Assembly (NCBI GenBank): GCA_900544965.1
Contig: UQXE01000002.1
Coordinates: 1-64,000, forward strand
Length of the DNA: 64,000 bases
Direction of reading: 5' to 3'
From: an uncultured Eubacteriales bacterium
GTDB lineage: Bacteria; Bacillota; Clostridia; Christensenellales; CAG-138
Shown: in pieces, positions 27,209 through 36,138 of the stretch
How the letters are laid out: every line of letters begins with the position of its first letter
Position numbering within the stretch: the stretch's first letter is position 1
Notes under the pieces: model-generated
The model's input: only the letters and a program-made list of their open reading frames with translations
Told to the model about the DNA's origin: nothing
Database searches by the model: none
Made by a program: the position numbers and the translations under genes

Positions 27209-28087
27209 ATGCATATTATAATCGTCACCGGTCTTTCAGGGGCGGGTAAATCCAATGTTTTAAGGGTTCTTGAGGATCTTAGCTATTACTGCGTTGACAA
27301 CCTTCCCGTGGAGCTTATGCCGGATTTTGTAAAGCTATGCAAAAGAGCGGAACCAACCATAGATAAGGCCGCGCTTGTTATTGACAGCCGGGAAAGCGTA
27401 TTCAGAAGCGACTTGGAGCTGGGATTTGCGGCTCTTGACGCTATGGAGCAAAAATATGAGATACTGTTTTTGGAATGCAGGGATGATGTGTTGGAGCGGC
27501 GTTACAGCGAAACACGGCGTCGCCATCCAATGAGTTCCAACATAATCGAAGGCATATCTATTGAAAGGGAACTGCTGCAGTCGCTGCGCGAACGGGCGAA
27601 CTATGTAATAGACACCAGCGATTTGAGACCATATGAGCTTCACCGCTATATAGAGAGTATGCGCCTTGGCGACAGCCAGCACCCGTTTATGCTTGTCATA
27701 TCAAGCTTTGGATACAAAAGAGGCGTTCCGATGGAAGCGGATATTGTAATGGACATGAGGTTTACAAAAAATCCGTTTTATGAATCGGGGCTGCGCAGTC
27801 TCTCCGGAATGGACGAGCCTGTGCGCGAGTATGTGCTTCGCGATCCGGCTGTAATGGATATTATAAACAATCTGGAGTGGATGCTTGATAATCTGATACC
27901 CAAGTATATAGAGCAGGGCAAGCACAGGCTTATGGTTGCCTTTGGGTGCACCGGCGGCCGGCATAGATCGGTATGCGCCGCATATGAACTGTATACAAGG
28001 ATGAAGGATAAGCATCACTGCATATTGGCCCATAGGGATCAGGGGAGAGAGGACAGGGATATCAGCGAAAGATTCGTTAACCGCTGA
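27209..28087 (+). CDS. rapZ: RNase adapter / nucleotide-binding protein RapZ (YvcJ)
   Basis: 292 aa from the ATG at 27209 (GGAGG just before it, within the overlap of the murB end). The P-loop GLSGAGKSNVLRVLEDL and the family text YYCVDNLPVELM, FLECRDDVLERRYSETRRRH, SSFGYKRGVPMEADIVMDMR and GCTGGRHRSVC are all present. In Firmicutes it binds nucleotides and is linked to competence and cell-wall control; in Escherichia coli it guides RNase E to small RNAs. Next to whiA as usual. Confidence 0.95.
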   Translation: MHIIIVTGLSGAGKSNVLRVLEDLSYYCVDNLPVELMPDFVKLCKRAEPTIDKAALVIDSRESVFRSDLELGFAALDAMEQKYEILFLECRDDVLERRYSETRRRHPMSSNIIEGISIERELLQSLRERANYVIDTSDLRPYELHRYIESMRLGDSQHPFMLVISSFGYKRGVPMEADIVMDMRFTKNPFYESGLRSLSGMDEPVREYVLRDPAVMDIINNLEWMLDNLIPKYIEQGKHRLMVAFGCTGGRHRSVCAAYELYTRMKDKHHCILAHRDQGREDRDISERFVNR

Positions 28088-28127
28088 TTTATCTATTCTT
28101 TGCCACTATGCAATCGCGGAGGGGAAA

Positions 28128-29072
28128 ATGTCATTTTCGCTTACAGTAAAGGATGAGATAGTGTCTCATAAGCTGCGCGGGGAGGAGGTTGGCGAGTTTG
28201 AACTTGCGGCCCTCACCGGTACTGCTGGAAGCATACTCATAAGCCGGGGAGAACGGTATATAGAGTACACGACGGAAAGCTACACCGTTGGGAGGCATAT
28301 AGCAAGGCTTGCGCATTCGCTCCATGATATCGAATCCTCCGTAGCCGTTATGGAACGTGAAGGAAGAAAATCCAGGAGCACGGTTGTCAGGATAACGGGC
28401 AAGGGCTGCGAAGGAATGCTCTACGCTTCAGGTATGCTGTCAAGCACTGTAAACGGAATATCCATGGGCAGTGGGATGGATTGGAAGCTGCTTGATACCC
28501 CTGGGAAAAAGCGCGCGTTTTTAAGGGGGGCTTTTCTTGGTTCAGGCTCTATAAGTGATCCTAGCCGGTCATACCATATGGAAATCGTTTGCAGGACAGA
28601 GCGTCTGGCCCAGGGCATAATGGATCTGCTGTCGGAATTCGGGCTCAATGCCAAACGGTTCGAACGCAAGGCCAGCCAGGTTGTATATATTAAGGATGGT
28701 GATATGATATGCGGCTTCCTAGCCCTGCTGGGCGCTTCTGAAGCCGCGCTCAGGATAGAGGATGCAAGGATGCTTAAAAATGCGCGCAACGACGCTATAA
28801 GGATCACAAACTATGAAACCGCAAATATGCAGAAGACGGCAAAGGCGGCTGCGGCTCAGATTATAAATATAGAATTGATAGCCGCGCGGATTGGAATAAA
28901 AGCCTTGCCCCAGCCGCTGTTTGAAGTGGCCGAGGCTAGGCTTAACAATCCCGAGGCCACGCTGTCACAGCTTGCTCAAATGCTTGGCCTGGGTAAGTCG
29001 TGCGTAAATTCACGTCTGAAAAAAATATCTGATATAGCGCAGGATATTGAAACAGGCACGGCTGATTTGTGA
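28128..29072 (+). CDS. whiA: WhiA DNA-binding protein
   Basis: 314 aa. N-terminal LAGLIDADG-like fold (FSLTVKDEIVSHKLRGEE, RGAFLGSGSISDPSRSYHME) and C-terminal HTH (LSQLAQMLGLGKSCVNSRLK). It is a nucleoid-associated protein or regulator acting on growth and division; the homing-endonuclease fold has no nuclease activity. It follows rapZ by 40 bp. Confidence 0.95.
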   Translation: MSFSLTVKDEIVSHKLRGEEVGEFELAALTGTAGSILISRGERYIEYTTESYTVGRHIARLAHSLHDIESSVAVMEREGRKSRSTVVRITGKGCEGMLYASGMLSSTVNGISMGSGMDWKLLDTPGKKRAFLRGAFLGSGSISDPSRSYHMEIVCRTERLAQGIMDLLSEFGLNAKRFERKASQVVYIKDGDMICGFLALLGASEAALRIEDARMLKNARNDAIRITNYETANMQKTAKAAAAQIINIELIAARIGIKALPQPLFEVAEARLNNPEATLSQLAQMLGLGKSCVNSRLKKISDIAQDIETGTADL

Positions 29073-29101
29073 GCCATAGGAAACAGGATGGGAGGATTAA
29101 G

Positions 29102-32100
29102 ATGACCGATTTTGTACACCTGCATGTACATACTCAATACAGTCTGCTGGATGGAGCCGCACGCATAACCGACCTGGTAGCGAGAGCTAAGGCGCTTAAT
29201 ATGGATGCGCTTGCTATAACGGATCATGGAGCAATGTATGGAGTTATAGATTTCTATAAGGTATGCGTAAGTGCCGGAATAAAGCCGATTATAGGTATGG
29301 AGGCATATGTGGCCCCGCGCTCAATGGAGGAAAAGCAGGGGACGAGGGAGTACGCCCATCTTGTTTTGCTTGCGAAAAACGATATAGGGTACCATAATCT
29401 TATGATGCTTTCATCGCAGGCCTTTCTCAAAGGGTTTTATTATAAGCCTCGGATTGATTATGACATTTTGGAAGAACACAGCGAAGGACTTGTCTGCCTT
29501 TCAGCGTGTTTAGCGGGCGATATACCTGCAATGCTGCTTGAAGGGCGCGACGACGAGGCGAGGGCGCTAGCAAAACGCCTTAAGGCCATGTTTGGTGAAG
29601 ATTTCTATATAGAGCTGCAGAATCATGGGCTTAAAGAACAGCTTGAGGTTCTCCCGAAGCTGAACGGCCTCGCAAAGGAGCTTTATATTAAAACCGTAGC
29701 CACGAATGATATACATTATGTTGATAAGGCCGATGCGGAAGCGCAGGATATCCTGCTGTGCATACAGACAAACCGCTTTGTTGACGATGAAAACAGGATG
29801 CGGATGAGCGCCGACGAGTTTTACCTAAAATCCGGCGATGAGATGAAAAAGGCGCTTTTTGATTACCAGGACGCGATATTTAACACCCGCGAGATAGCGG
29901 ATAAGTGTAATGTTGAGATTAAGTTTGGTGAAAGACATCTTCCCGAATTCAAGGCGCCTGGCGGCGTGGATAATGAGACCTATTTAAGAGAGCTTTGCCT
30001 TGACGGCATAAAAAGAAGGGTGCCGGACGCCGACAAGGATGTATACGACCGTGTAAAATACGAGCTTGACATGATCGTCTCAATGGGGTTTGTTGATTAT
30101 TTTCTGATTGTAAAGGACTTCATAGATTTTGCAAGGGCAAATGATATAGTGGTTGGGCCTGGGCGCGGAAGCGGGGCCGGAAGCATGGTTGCGTACTGTC
30201 TGGGGATTACAGGCATTGACTCGATAAAATACGGTCTTCCGTTTGAGCGTTTTTTGAACCCTGAGCGCATATCTATGCCGGATATAGACGTGGATTTCTG
30301 CTTTGAACGAAGGCAGGAGGTTATAGATTATGTCGCAAAGAAATACGGCAAGGATCACGTCGCCCAGATTATAACCTTTGGAACGCTTGCCGCCCGCGCT
30401 GCGGTTAAGGACGTAGGCAGGGCGCTTAGAATGCCCTATGCCGAGGTGGATCGCATTGCAAAGCTGATTCCCGGGGAGCTTAATATGACGCTCGACCATG
30501 CCATGGAGGTTTCACATGAGCTAAGGGCGCAGTATGAGGCCGACGCGAAGCTAAGGAAGCTGATAGACCTTTCAAAAAAGCTTGAGGGCCTTCAGCGGCA
30601 CGCTTCAACGCACGCGGCGGGGGTTGTCATAGCGGCTAAGCCAGTATCGGACTATGTGCCTCTCCAGAAGAACGACGAGGCCATCACTACACAGTTTTCC
30701 ATGAACACGATTGAGGAGCTGGGCCTTCTAAAAATCGACTTTTTGGGCTTAAGGACGCTAACCGTTATACGTGACGCGTTAAAATACATTGAGCAGGGCG
30801 GCAAGCCGGTTCCTGATCTTGAAGGGCTCAAATATGACGATCAATCTATCTATGACATGATCTCAAGGGGCGATACGGACGGCGTGTTCCAGCTTGAATC
30901 CGGAGGCATGCGGCGGTTCCTTACGCAGCTGAGGCCGGATTGTCTAGAGGACCTGATGGCAGGCGTTTCGCTCTATCGCCCTGGCCCAATGAAGCAAATA
31001 CCGCGCTACGTTGAGGGAAAGCATGATCCTTCGAAGGTTAAATACCTGCATCCCATACTGAAACCTATCCTTCAAAATACATACGGCTGCATGGTATATC
31101 AGGACCAGGTAATGCGTATAGTCCGAGACGTTGCGGGATATTCGATGGGCAGAAGCGACCTTGTACGAAGGGCTATGTCAAAAAAGAAGCATGATGTAAT
31201 GGCTAAGGAGCGGCATAACTTTATATATGGCATTGAGGACGACGGTGTTCCAGGCGCTTTGAAAAATGGCGTAAATGAGTCAACGGCAAGCCATATATTT
31301 GACGAAATGATGGATTTCGCGTCATATGCGTTCAACAAATCCCATGCCGCCCCATATGCGGTGCTTGCCTACAGAACCGCATATTTAAAGCTGTATTATC
31401 CCGTTGAGTATATGACAGCGCTGGTCAACAGTTTTCTTGGCAACGCCGACAAAATCGCTCAGTACATATACAGCATAAAACAGATGGGGATCAAGGTGCT
31501 GCCTCCCGATATAAACCGGAGCCAAGCAAGGTTTTCAGTAGAAGGCGGCGCGATAAGGTTTGGCTTGGCGGCAGTGCGCAATGTGGGGGAGAAGGCAATA
31601 GACGAACTAATTGAGGAGAGAAGCACAAGCGGGAATTTCTTGGATTTTTACGATGTCGTCAAACGTGCGCCAAGCATCAACAAGCGGATGGCCGAGGCCC
31701 TTATCAAGGTTGGCGCCTTCGATTTTTCAGGAGCAAGGCGTTCACAGCTGGTATCGGCATACGAGGAAATAATGGATTCAGCTTCAAACGACAGAAAGCG
31801 GCGCGAAACCGGCCAAATGTCGCTGTTTGATATGGCTATAATGGCTGCCGATGCCAATCCATATCGGGAACTGCCGGACATCGGCGAATTTCAGCGAAGG
31901 GTTATTCTCTCAATGGAAAAGGAAATGGCAGGGGTATATATATCGGGCCATCCCTTGGAAGAATTCAAGCCCGAGCTGGACAGGCTTGGGATAACCGCAT
32001 CACAGCTGGCGGAACAGGATGAAACCGGCTCAACGGCAGTCGAGGATGGTTCACATGTGCGTATCGGCGGCATTATAACATCAATCAGACGCAAACCGAC

Positions 32101-32539
32101 GCGCAGCGGCAACGGCCTTATGGGATATGGAATGCTGGAGGATATGACGGGTACTATTGAGATAGTTGCGTTTCCTTCCGTATTGGAAAAATACGACATA
32201 CAACTTGTGCAGGATAATATCGTATGCATATCAGGACGCTTTAACGCCAGGGATGAAAAGGGCAACAGCATATTGATTGAGGAAATTACGCCGTTGGTAA
32301 AGACGAGCGAAACGATAAAGCTGTACCTGCGGTTTGATTGTCAGGATACCGATTTAAAGCGGCGGGTAATAGACGTATTGTCCAGGTTTCCGGGCAATAT
32401 ACCCGTTATTCTGTACGACGTTGGCACAAAAAAACAGTCCATAGCTCCAAAGGAGAGATATGTAAATATAACGGATGGATTTATGGAAATGATGGAAAGC
32501 ATGCTTGGCGATGGCAATGTGAAGTTGGTCAAAAGATAG
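29102..32539 (+). CDS. dnaE: DNA polymerase III alpha subunit
   Basis: 1145 aa from ATG 29102, selected because GGGAGG precedes it; the frame is open from 29069 but starts there with GTG inside the whiA end. N-terminal PHP domain (FVHLHVHTQYSLLDGAARI, AITDHGAMYGV). Polymerase core with PGRGSGAGSMVAYCLGITGI and the catalytic Asp pair in MPDIDVDFCFERR. It ends with the (HhH)2 region (SINKRMAEALIKVGAFDFSG) and an OB fold (VRIGGIITSIRRKPT). This is the DnaE type. Complete. Confidence 0.96.
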   Translation: MTDFVHLHVHTQYSLLDGAARITDLVARAKALNMDALAITDHGAMYGVIDFYKVCVSAGIKPIIGMEAYVAPRSMEEKQGTREYAHLVLLAKNDIGYHNLMMLSSQAFLKGFYYKPRIDYDILEEHSEGLVCLSACLAGDIPAMLLEGRDDEARALAKRLKAMFGEDFYIELQNHGLKEQLEVLPKLNGLAKELYIKTVATNDIHYVDKADAEAQDILLCIQTNRFVDDENRMRMSADEFYLKSGDEMKKALFDYQDAIFNTREIADKCNVEIKFGERHLPEFKAPGGVDNETYLRELCLDGIKRRVPDADKDVYDRVKYELDMIVSMGFVDYFLIVKDFIDFARANDIVVGPGRGSGAGSMVAYCLGITGIDSIKYGLPFERFLNPERISMPDIDVDFCFERRQEVIDYVAKKYGKDHVAQIITFGTLAARAAVKDVGRALRMPYAEVDRIAKLIPGELNMTLDHAMEVSHELRAQYEADAKLRKLIDLSKKLEGLQRHASTHAAGVVIAAKPVSDYVPLQKNDEAITTQFSMNTIEELGLLKIDFLGLRTLTVIRDALKYIEQGGKPVPDLEGLKYDDQSIYDMISRGDTDGVFQLESGGMRRFLTQLRPDCLEDLMAGVSLYRPGPMKQIPRYVEGKHDPSKVKYLHPILKPILQNTYGCMVYQDQVMRIVRDVAGYSMGRSDLVRRAMSKKKHDVMAKERHNFIYGIEDDGVPGALKNGVNESTASHIFDEMMDFASYAFNKSHAAPYAVLAYRTAYLKLYYPVEYMTALVNSFLGNADKIAQYIYSIKQMGIKVLPPDINRSQARFSVEGGAIRFGLAAVRNVGEKAIDELIEERSTSGNFLDFYDVVKRAPSINKRMAEALIKVGAFDFSGARRSQLVSAYEEIMDSASNDRKRRETGQMSLFDMAIMAADANPYRELPDIGEFQRRVILSMEKEMAGVYISGHPLEEFKPELDRLGITASQLAEQDETGSTAVEDGSHVRIGGIITSIRRKPTRSGNGLMGYGMLEDMTGTIEIVAFPSVLEKYDIQLVQDNIVCISGRFNARDEKGNSILIEEITPLVKTSETIKLYLRFDCQDTDLKRRVIDVLSRFPGNIPVILYDVGTKKQSIAPKERYVNITDGFMEMMESMLGDGNVKLVKR

Positions 32540-32586
32540 CGCGTGTGATATAATTAAAAATATTTTTAGCTTTATCAGGAGTGTAT

Positions 32587-33555
32587 ATGATGAAACGTAT
32601 CGGCGTGCTTACAAGCGGAGGCGATACTCCAGGGATGAATTCCGCCATAAGAGCGGTATTTAAGGAGGGGGCTGGCAGAGGATATACGGTAATGGGAGTA
32701 CTGCACGGCTTTAAAGGACTCTTAGAAGGCCGTATAAAGCAGCTTTCCTATGAGGACGTCGAAAATGTAATGCACAAGGGCGGAACCGTGTTAAGAACTG
32801 CCCGCAGCAGCGAGTTTATGGCTGAAGGCGGCATTGAGCGGGCCGTAAACATGGCGCGTGCCTATGGTATTAATGGTATAATCGTAATAGGGGGAGATGG
32901 CAGCTTTAAAGGCGCGAAGCTTCTTAACGATTGCGGGGTGCCGACTGTGGGTCTTCCAGGAACCATTGACAATGATATGGGATATACAGATTTCACAATA
33001 GGCTTTGATACGGCTGTAAACAATATTACAACTGAGATATATAAGATTAGAGATACCATGCGTGCTCACGACCGTGTGGGCGTAATTGAGGTTATGGGCA
33101 GAAATTGCGGGGATATTGCACTTTGGGCGGGCGTCGCGGGAGGGGCTGACCTGATACTCGTTCCAGAACACCCCATGCCATGGGAGCTTGCGGCAAAGCG
33201 GCTTTCCGACAACAAACTCAGGGGGAAGCTGACCTGTATAGTGATAATCGCGGAAGGCGCGGGAAAGGCTGAGGATTTTGCCAAATATGTAAAGGATAAT
33301 ACGGATGTTGAGATAAAGGCCATAGTGCCTGGATACATTCAGCGCGGGGGAAACCCGACTGCGTTTGACCGCGTACTTGCGTCGAGGCTTGGCCAGCGAG
33401 CTGTGGAGCTTCTGGCGGAGGGAAAAGCGGGCAGGGCGGTTGGAATAAGGCATAACAAAATTATAGATGTAACGCTGGATGAGTCTATAAAGCGCGGCGA
33501 CTGCTTTGATAAAAAGTTATATGATTTCAATAATGATGTTTTATCAAGATTTTGA
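32587..33555 (+). CDS. pfkA: ATP-dependent 6-phosphofructokinase
   Basis: 322 aa; commits fructose-6-phosphate to glycolysis. Motifs: VLTSGGDTPGMNSAIR, VIGGDGSFKGA (ATP), LPGTIDNDMGYTDFTIGFDT (catalytic Asp), IEVMGRNCGDIAL (substrate), VPEHP and GYIQRGGNPTAFDRVLAS. The GGDGS box fits the ATP-using rather than the pyrophosphate-using type. AGGAG lies five bases before the first of two adjacent ATG codons. Last gene of the murB-pfkA run. Confidence 0.95.
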   Translation: MMKRIGVLTSGGDTPGMNSAIRAVFKEGAGRGYTVMGVLHGFKGLLEGRIKQLSYEDVENVMHKGGTVLRTARSSEFMAEGGIERAVNMARAYGINGIIVIGGDGSFKGAKLLNDCGVPTVGLPGTIDNDMGYTDFTIGFDTAVNNITTEIYKIRDTMRAHDRVGVIEVMGRNCGDIALWAGVAGGADLILVPEHPMPWELAAKRLSDNKLRGKLTCIVIIAEGAGKAEDFAKYVKDNTDVEIKAIVPGYIQRGGNPTAFDRVLASRLGQRAVELLAEGKAGRAVGIRHNKIIDVTLDESIKRGDCFDKKLYDFNNDVLSRF

Positions 33556-33579
33556 TCTGGAAGGAAGATTTGATAATAT

Positions 33580-34953
33580 ATGAATCTTGCGCCCCCATTG
33601 AAGAAAAACGATAATATAACCCTTCAAATAGATAATCTAGGCTCGGAGGGGCAGGGGATTGGCCGCTATAACGGCTTTGCTGTGTTTGTTCCTTATGCCC
33701 TGCCGGGAGAGATAGTTGAAGCACATATAATTAAGGTTGCGAAAAACTATGCAATAGGCAAGCTTATCAGCATTACATCCACCAGCCCAAACCGCGTTGA
33801 GCCTCAATGTAGTGCGTTTTTAAAATGCGGGGGATGCGCTCTTCAGCATCTGGAGTATGAAGAGCAGCTTGAGTTCAAACGCCGTCAGGTGGCGGACGCC
33901 CTTGAAAGGATTGGAGGGTTCGTTGGAATTCATGTCGAGAAAACCTTGGGAATGCCCGAACCGAAACGGTACAGAAACAAGGCCAGCTTTCCGTTTGCGG
34001 AAACGGAGAACGGAGTTGAGCTTGGATTCTATGCAATAAACAGCCATAGACTAATACCGGTTGACGATTGTATGATCCAGGGCAAGGAGTGTATGTCCGC
34101 CATGCGTATTGTCCGCATCTGGGCAAACAAATACAGCATACCGGCATATGATGAACGTACAGGTAATGGTATACTGAGAAACCTGATGGTGCGTACTACA
34201 GGCTTGGGAGAAATCATGGTAACAGTTGTCACAAGCGGGGAGCTTCCTCATGCTGACGATCTTGTTTCAATGCTAAGGGAAGGCGTATCCGACCTAAAAG
34301 CTGTAGTGCATAATATCAACCCTCAAAACACCAATGTAATTTTAGGCGCTCAGTATAAAACGATTTGGGGAAGCGGGTATGTTACAGAGCATATATGCGG
34401 ATTGCGCTTTGATGTCAGTGCGGCGTCCTTTTTACAGGTAAATACTGCTCAGACGGAACTATTATATCAAAGTGTTATGAAATTGCTAAATATACGTCAG
34501 GATGAAACCGTGCTCGACATATACTGCGGCATCGGAACAATAACTTTGCTGGCGGCCAAAAGGGCGGAAAAAGTAATAGGAATTGAGGAGGTATCGCAGG
34601 CAGTTGAGGATGCGGTACGAAACGCGCGGAAAAATGCAATCGATAACGCTATGTTCATATGTGACAGCGCCGAAGATGTCCTTCCTACATTGGTTGCCCA
34701 GGGCGTTTCGGCGGACTGCATAATTTTGGACCCCCCGCGTAAAGGGTGCCATGAATCGGTTTTGAGGGCCATAGCCCAATCATACGCAAAGCGGATTGCG
34801 TATGTATCGTGCAATCCCGCTACATTAGCCCGCGATTGCAAAACGCTTACTGCTATGGGGTATGAGATTAAATGCGTACAGCCAGTTGATATGTTTTGTG
34901 AAACAGCGCATGTGGAAACGGTAGTTCTGTTAACGCAGAAACAACAAGCGTAA
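33580..34953 (+). CDS. rlmD: 23S rRNA (uracil-5-)-methyltransferase, RlmD/RumA type
   Basis: 457 aa. The N-terminal TRAM domain (ITLQIDNLGSEGQGIGRYNG) binds RNA. A Cys cluster for an iron-sulfur centre is visible (CSAFLKCGGCALQHL). The SAM-binding core has VLDIYCGIGTITLLAAKRAE; catalytic motifs are LDPPRKGCHESVL and YVSCNPATLARD with the nucleophilic Cys. It probably methylates U1939 or U747 of 23S rRNA; the exact site cannot be read from sequence. Confidence 0.92.
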   Translation: MNLAPPLKKNDNITLQIDNLGSEGQGIGRYNGFAVFVPYALPGEIVEAHIIKVAKNYAIGKLISITSTSPNRVEPQCSAFLKCGGCALQHLEYEEQLEFKRRQVADALERIGGFVGIHVEKTLGMPEPKRYRNKASFPFAETENGVELGFYAINSHRLIPVDDCMIQGKECMSAMRIVRIWANKYSIPAYDERTGNGILRNLMVRTTGLGEIMVTVVTSGELPHADDLVSMLREGVSDLKAVVHNINPQNTNVILGAQYKTIWGSGYVTEHICGLRFDVSAASFLQVNTAQTELLYQSVMKLLNIRQDETVLDIYCGIGTITLLAAKRAEKVIGIEEVSQAVEDAVRNARKNAIDNAMFICDSAEDVLPTLVAQGVSADCIILDPPRKGCHESVLRAIAQSYAKRIAYVSCNPATLARDCKTLTAMGYEIKCVQPVDMFCETAHVETVVLLTQKQQA

Positions 34954-34960
34954 GGAGAGA

Positions 34961-35719
34961 ATGATGTTCACAGAAAAGGAACGCATTTTAGCGAATGAGG
35001 CGGCACTAACGGCATCTCTGCTGGGCAATGGATTGAATTCACTTCGTCGGGCAGATATGTATAATAAAGGACTTTATTATCAGGCGTTTTTCTCTTTGTC
35101 CATCGGAATAGAGAGACTGCTGAAAATTATTGTTGTGAGCCGGTATCGATGTGAGCATGACGGAGAATTTCCGGCCAACATTAATTTGAGAAAGTTCGGA
35201 CATGATTTATTGAAGCTTTGCGAATATGTGGAAATAAAATTTGATATGGACTCTGTACATTTGCACATTTTATCATTTTTAAATGAGTTTGCAAAAAAAA
35301 ACAGATATTATAATATAGACAGCATGCTAGATATGAGTATTCACTATATTGATCCGCTAAAAGAATGGGACTCCATCGCTGAAACAATAGTTCAATTATC
35401 AAACAAGAAGAAGTCTATTCAAAACAGGGAAGTATTATCCAATATGTTGGATTCAGTGGCAGACATCCATTTTTACGATTTGCGTGGAAATGAAATTACA
35501 AGTTCTAGTCAAATACTCGACGAACTGGAGGTGCGAGAGGTGACACAATCTTATTCGGTTCAGTATGTCTTCCAAATCATTACTAAATTGATTGAACAAA
35601 TAAGAAAACTGGAACGCAAGAAGTATTTAATGCCGGTTTTATCAGAATTTTTCCCCTTATATCACAGTTATTGGAGGCCTTTTGAAATCAGGCGTAAAAA
35701 GGATTGGTGTCGCATTTAA
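34961..35719 (+). CDS. Hypothetical HEPN-like protein
   Basis: 252 aa with no named family. Residues 36-90 (YYQAFFSLSIGIERLLKI, then RYRCEH, then LRKFGHDLLKLCEYV) have the helix pattern of HEPN proteins: a long helix ending in E-x-L-K, an R-x4-H motif (R61, H66) and a GHDL helix. HEPN proteins are often RNases in defence or toxin-antitoxin systems; here no nucleotidyltransferase partner is present. It lies seven bases after rlmD with GGAGAG, so it can be co-transcribed. The C-terminal half (QSYSVQYVFQIITKLIEQIR) is helical. Function unknown; the HEPN link is inference. Confidence 0.6.
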   Translation: MMFTEKERILANEAALTASLLGNGLNSLRRADMYNKGLYYQAFFSLSIGIERLLKIIVVSRYRCEHDGEFPANINLRKFGHDLLKLCEYVEIKFDMDSVHLHILSFLNEFAKKNRYYNIDSMLDMSIHYIDPLKEWDSIAETIVQLSNKKKSIQNREVLSNMLDSVADIHFYDLRGNEITSSSQILDELEVREVTQSYSVQYVFQIITKLIEQIRKLERKKYLMPVLSEFFPLYHSYWRPFEIRRKKDWCRI

Positions 35720-35955
35720 AAAACAGACCCGTTTCAGTCCAAGCTGCGCTTTTCAGGAATCACACTCAACACAGGTTGAAAGTATCGTATTGTTATCCTA
35801 CAAATCACTCAATAGTATATAAACGTGAAAGTTAAGATAGGAGAGGAAAAATAAGATGAATTTTGATTAAATTGTTAAAAAACAATGCCTGCATCAAAAG
35901 CTAATTATAAAATAATAAAGTAGCAGATGCAGAACATGGCTAAAGTATCCTCTTG

Positions 35956-35996
35956 AACTAAAACAGCGCATACATCCAGTACACGCTGTTTTAGTT
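35956..35996. terminator. 13-bp inverted repeat, possible bidirectional terminator
   Basis: AACTAAAACAGCG and CGCTGTTTTAGTT are perfect complements with a 15-nt loop. The T-rich arms could serve both the upstream gene and the convergent RCC1-like gene. The surrounding gene-free stretch 35720-36138 otherwise shows nothing that I can support; a short minus-strand frame (35894-36100) has no ribosome binding site. Confidence 0.5.
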
Positions 35997-36138
35997 GCAA
36001 TAATGCGATTAGCCGCTAAGTTAGTTTGCTTTAATAATTTCTTATAAGTGTTAGTGAATGCCTTGGAAAGCTGGTCGCCATAGAATTGATGCTGTGGCAT
36101 GCTCTCCTTACATAAACTATTTGCACCCGAGACGAATA

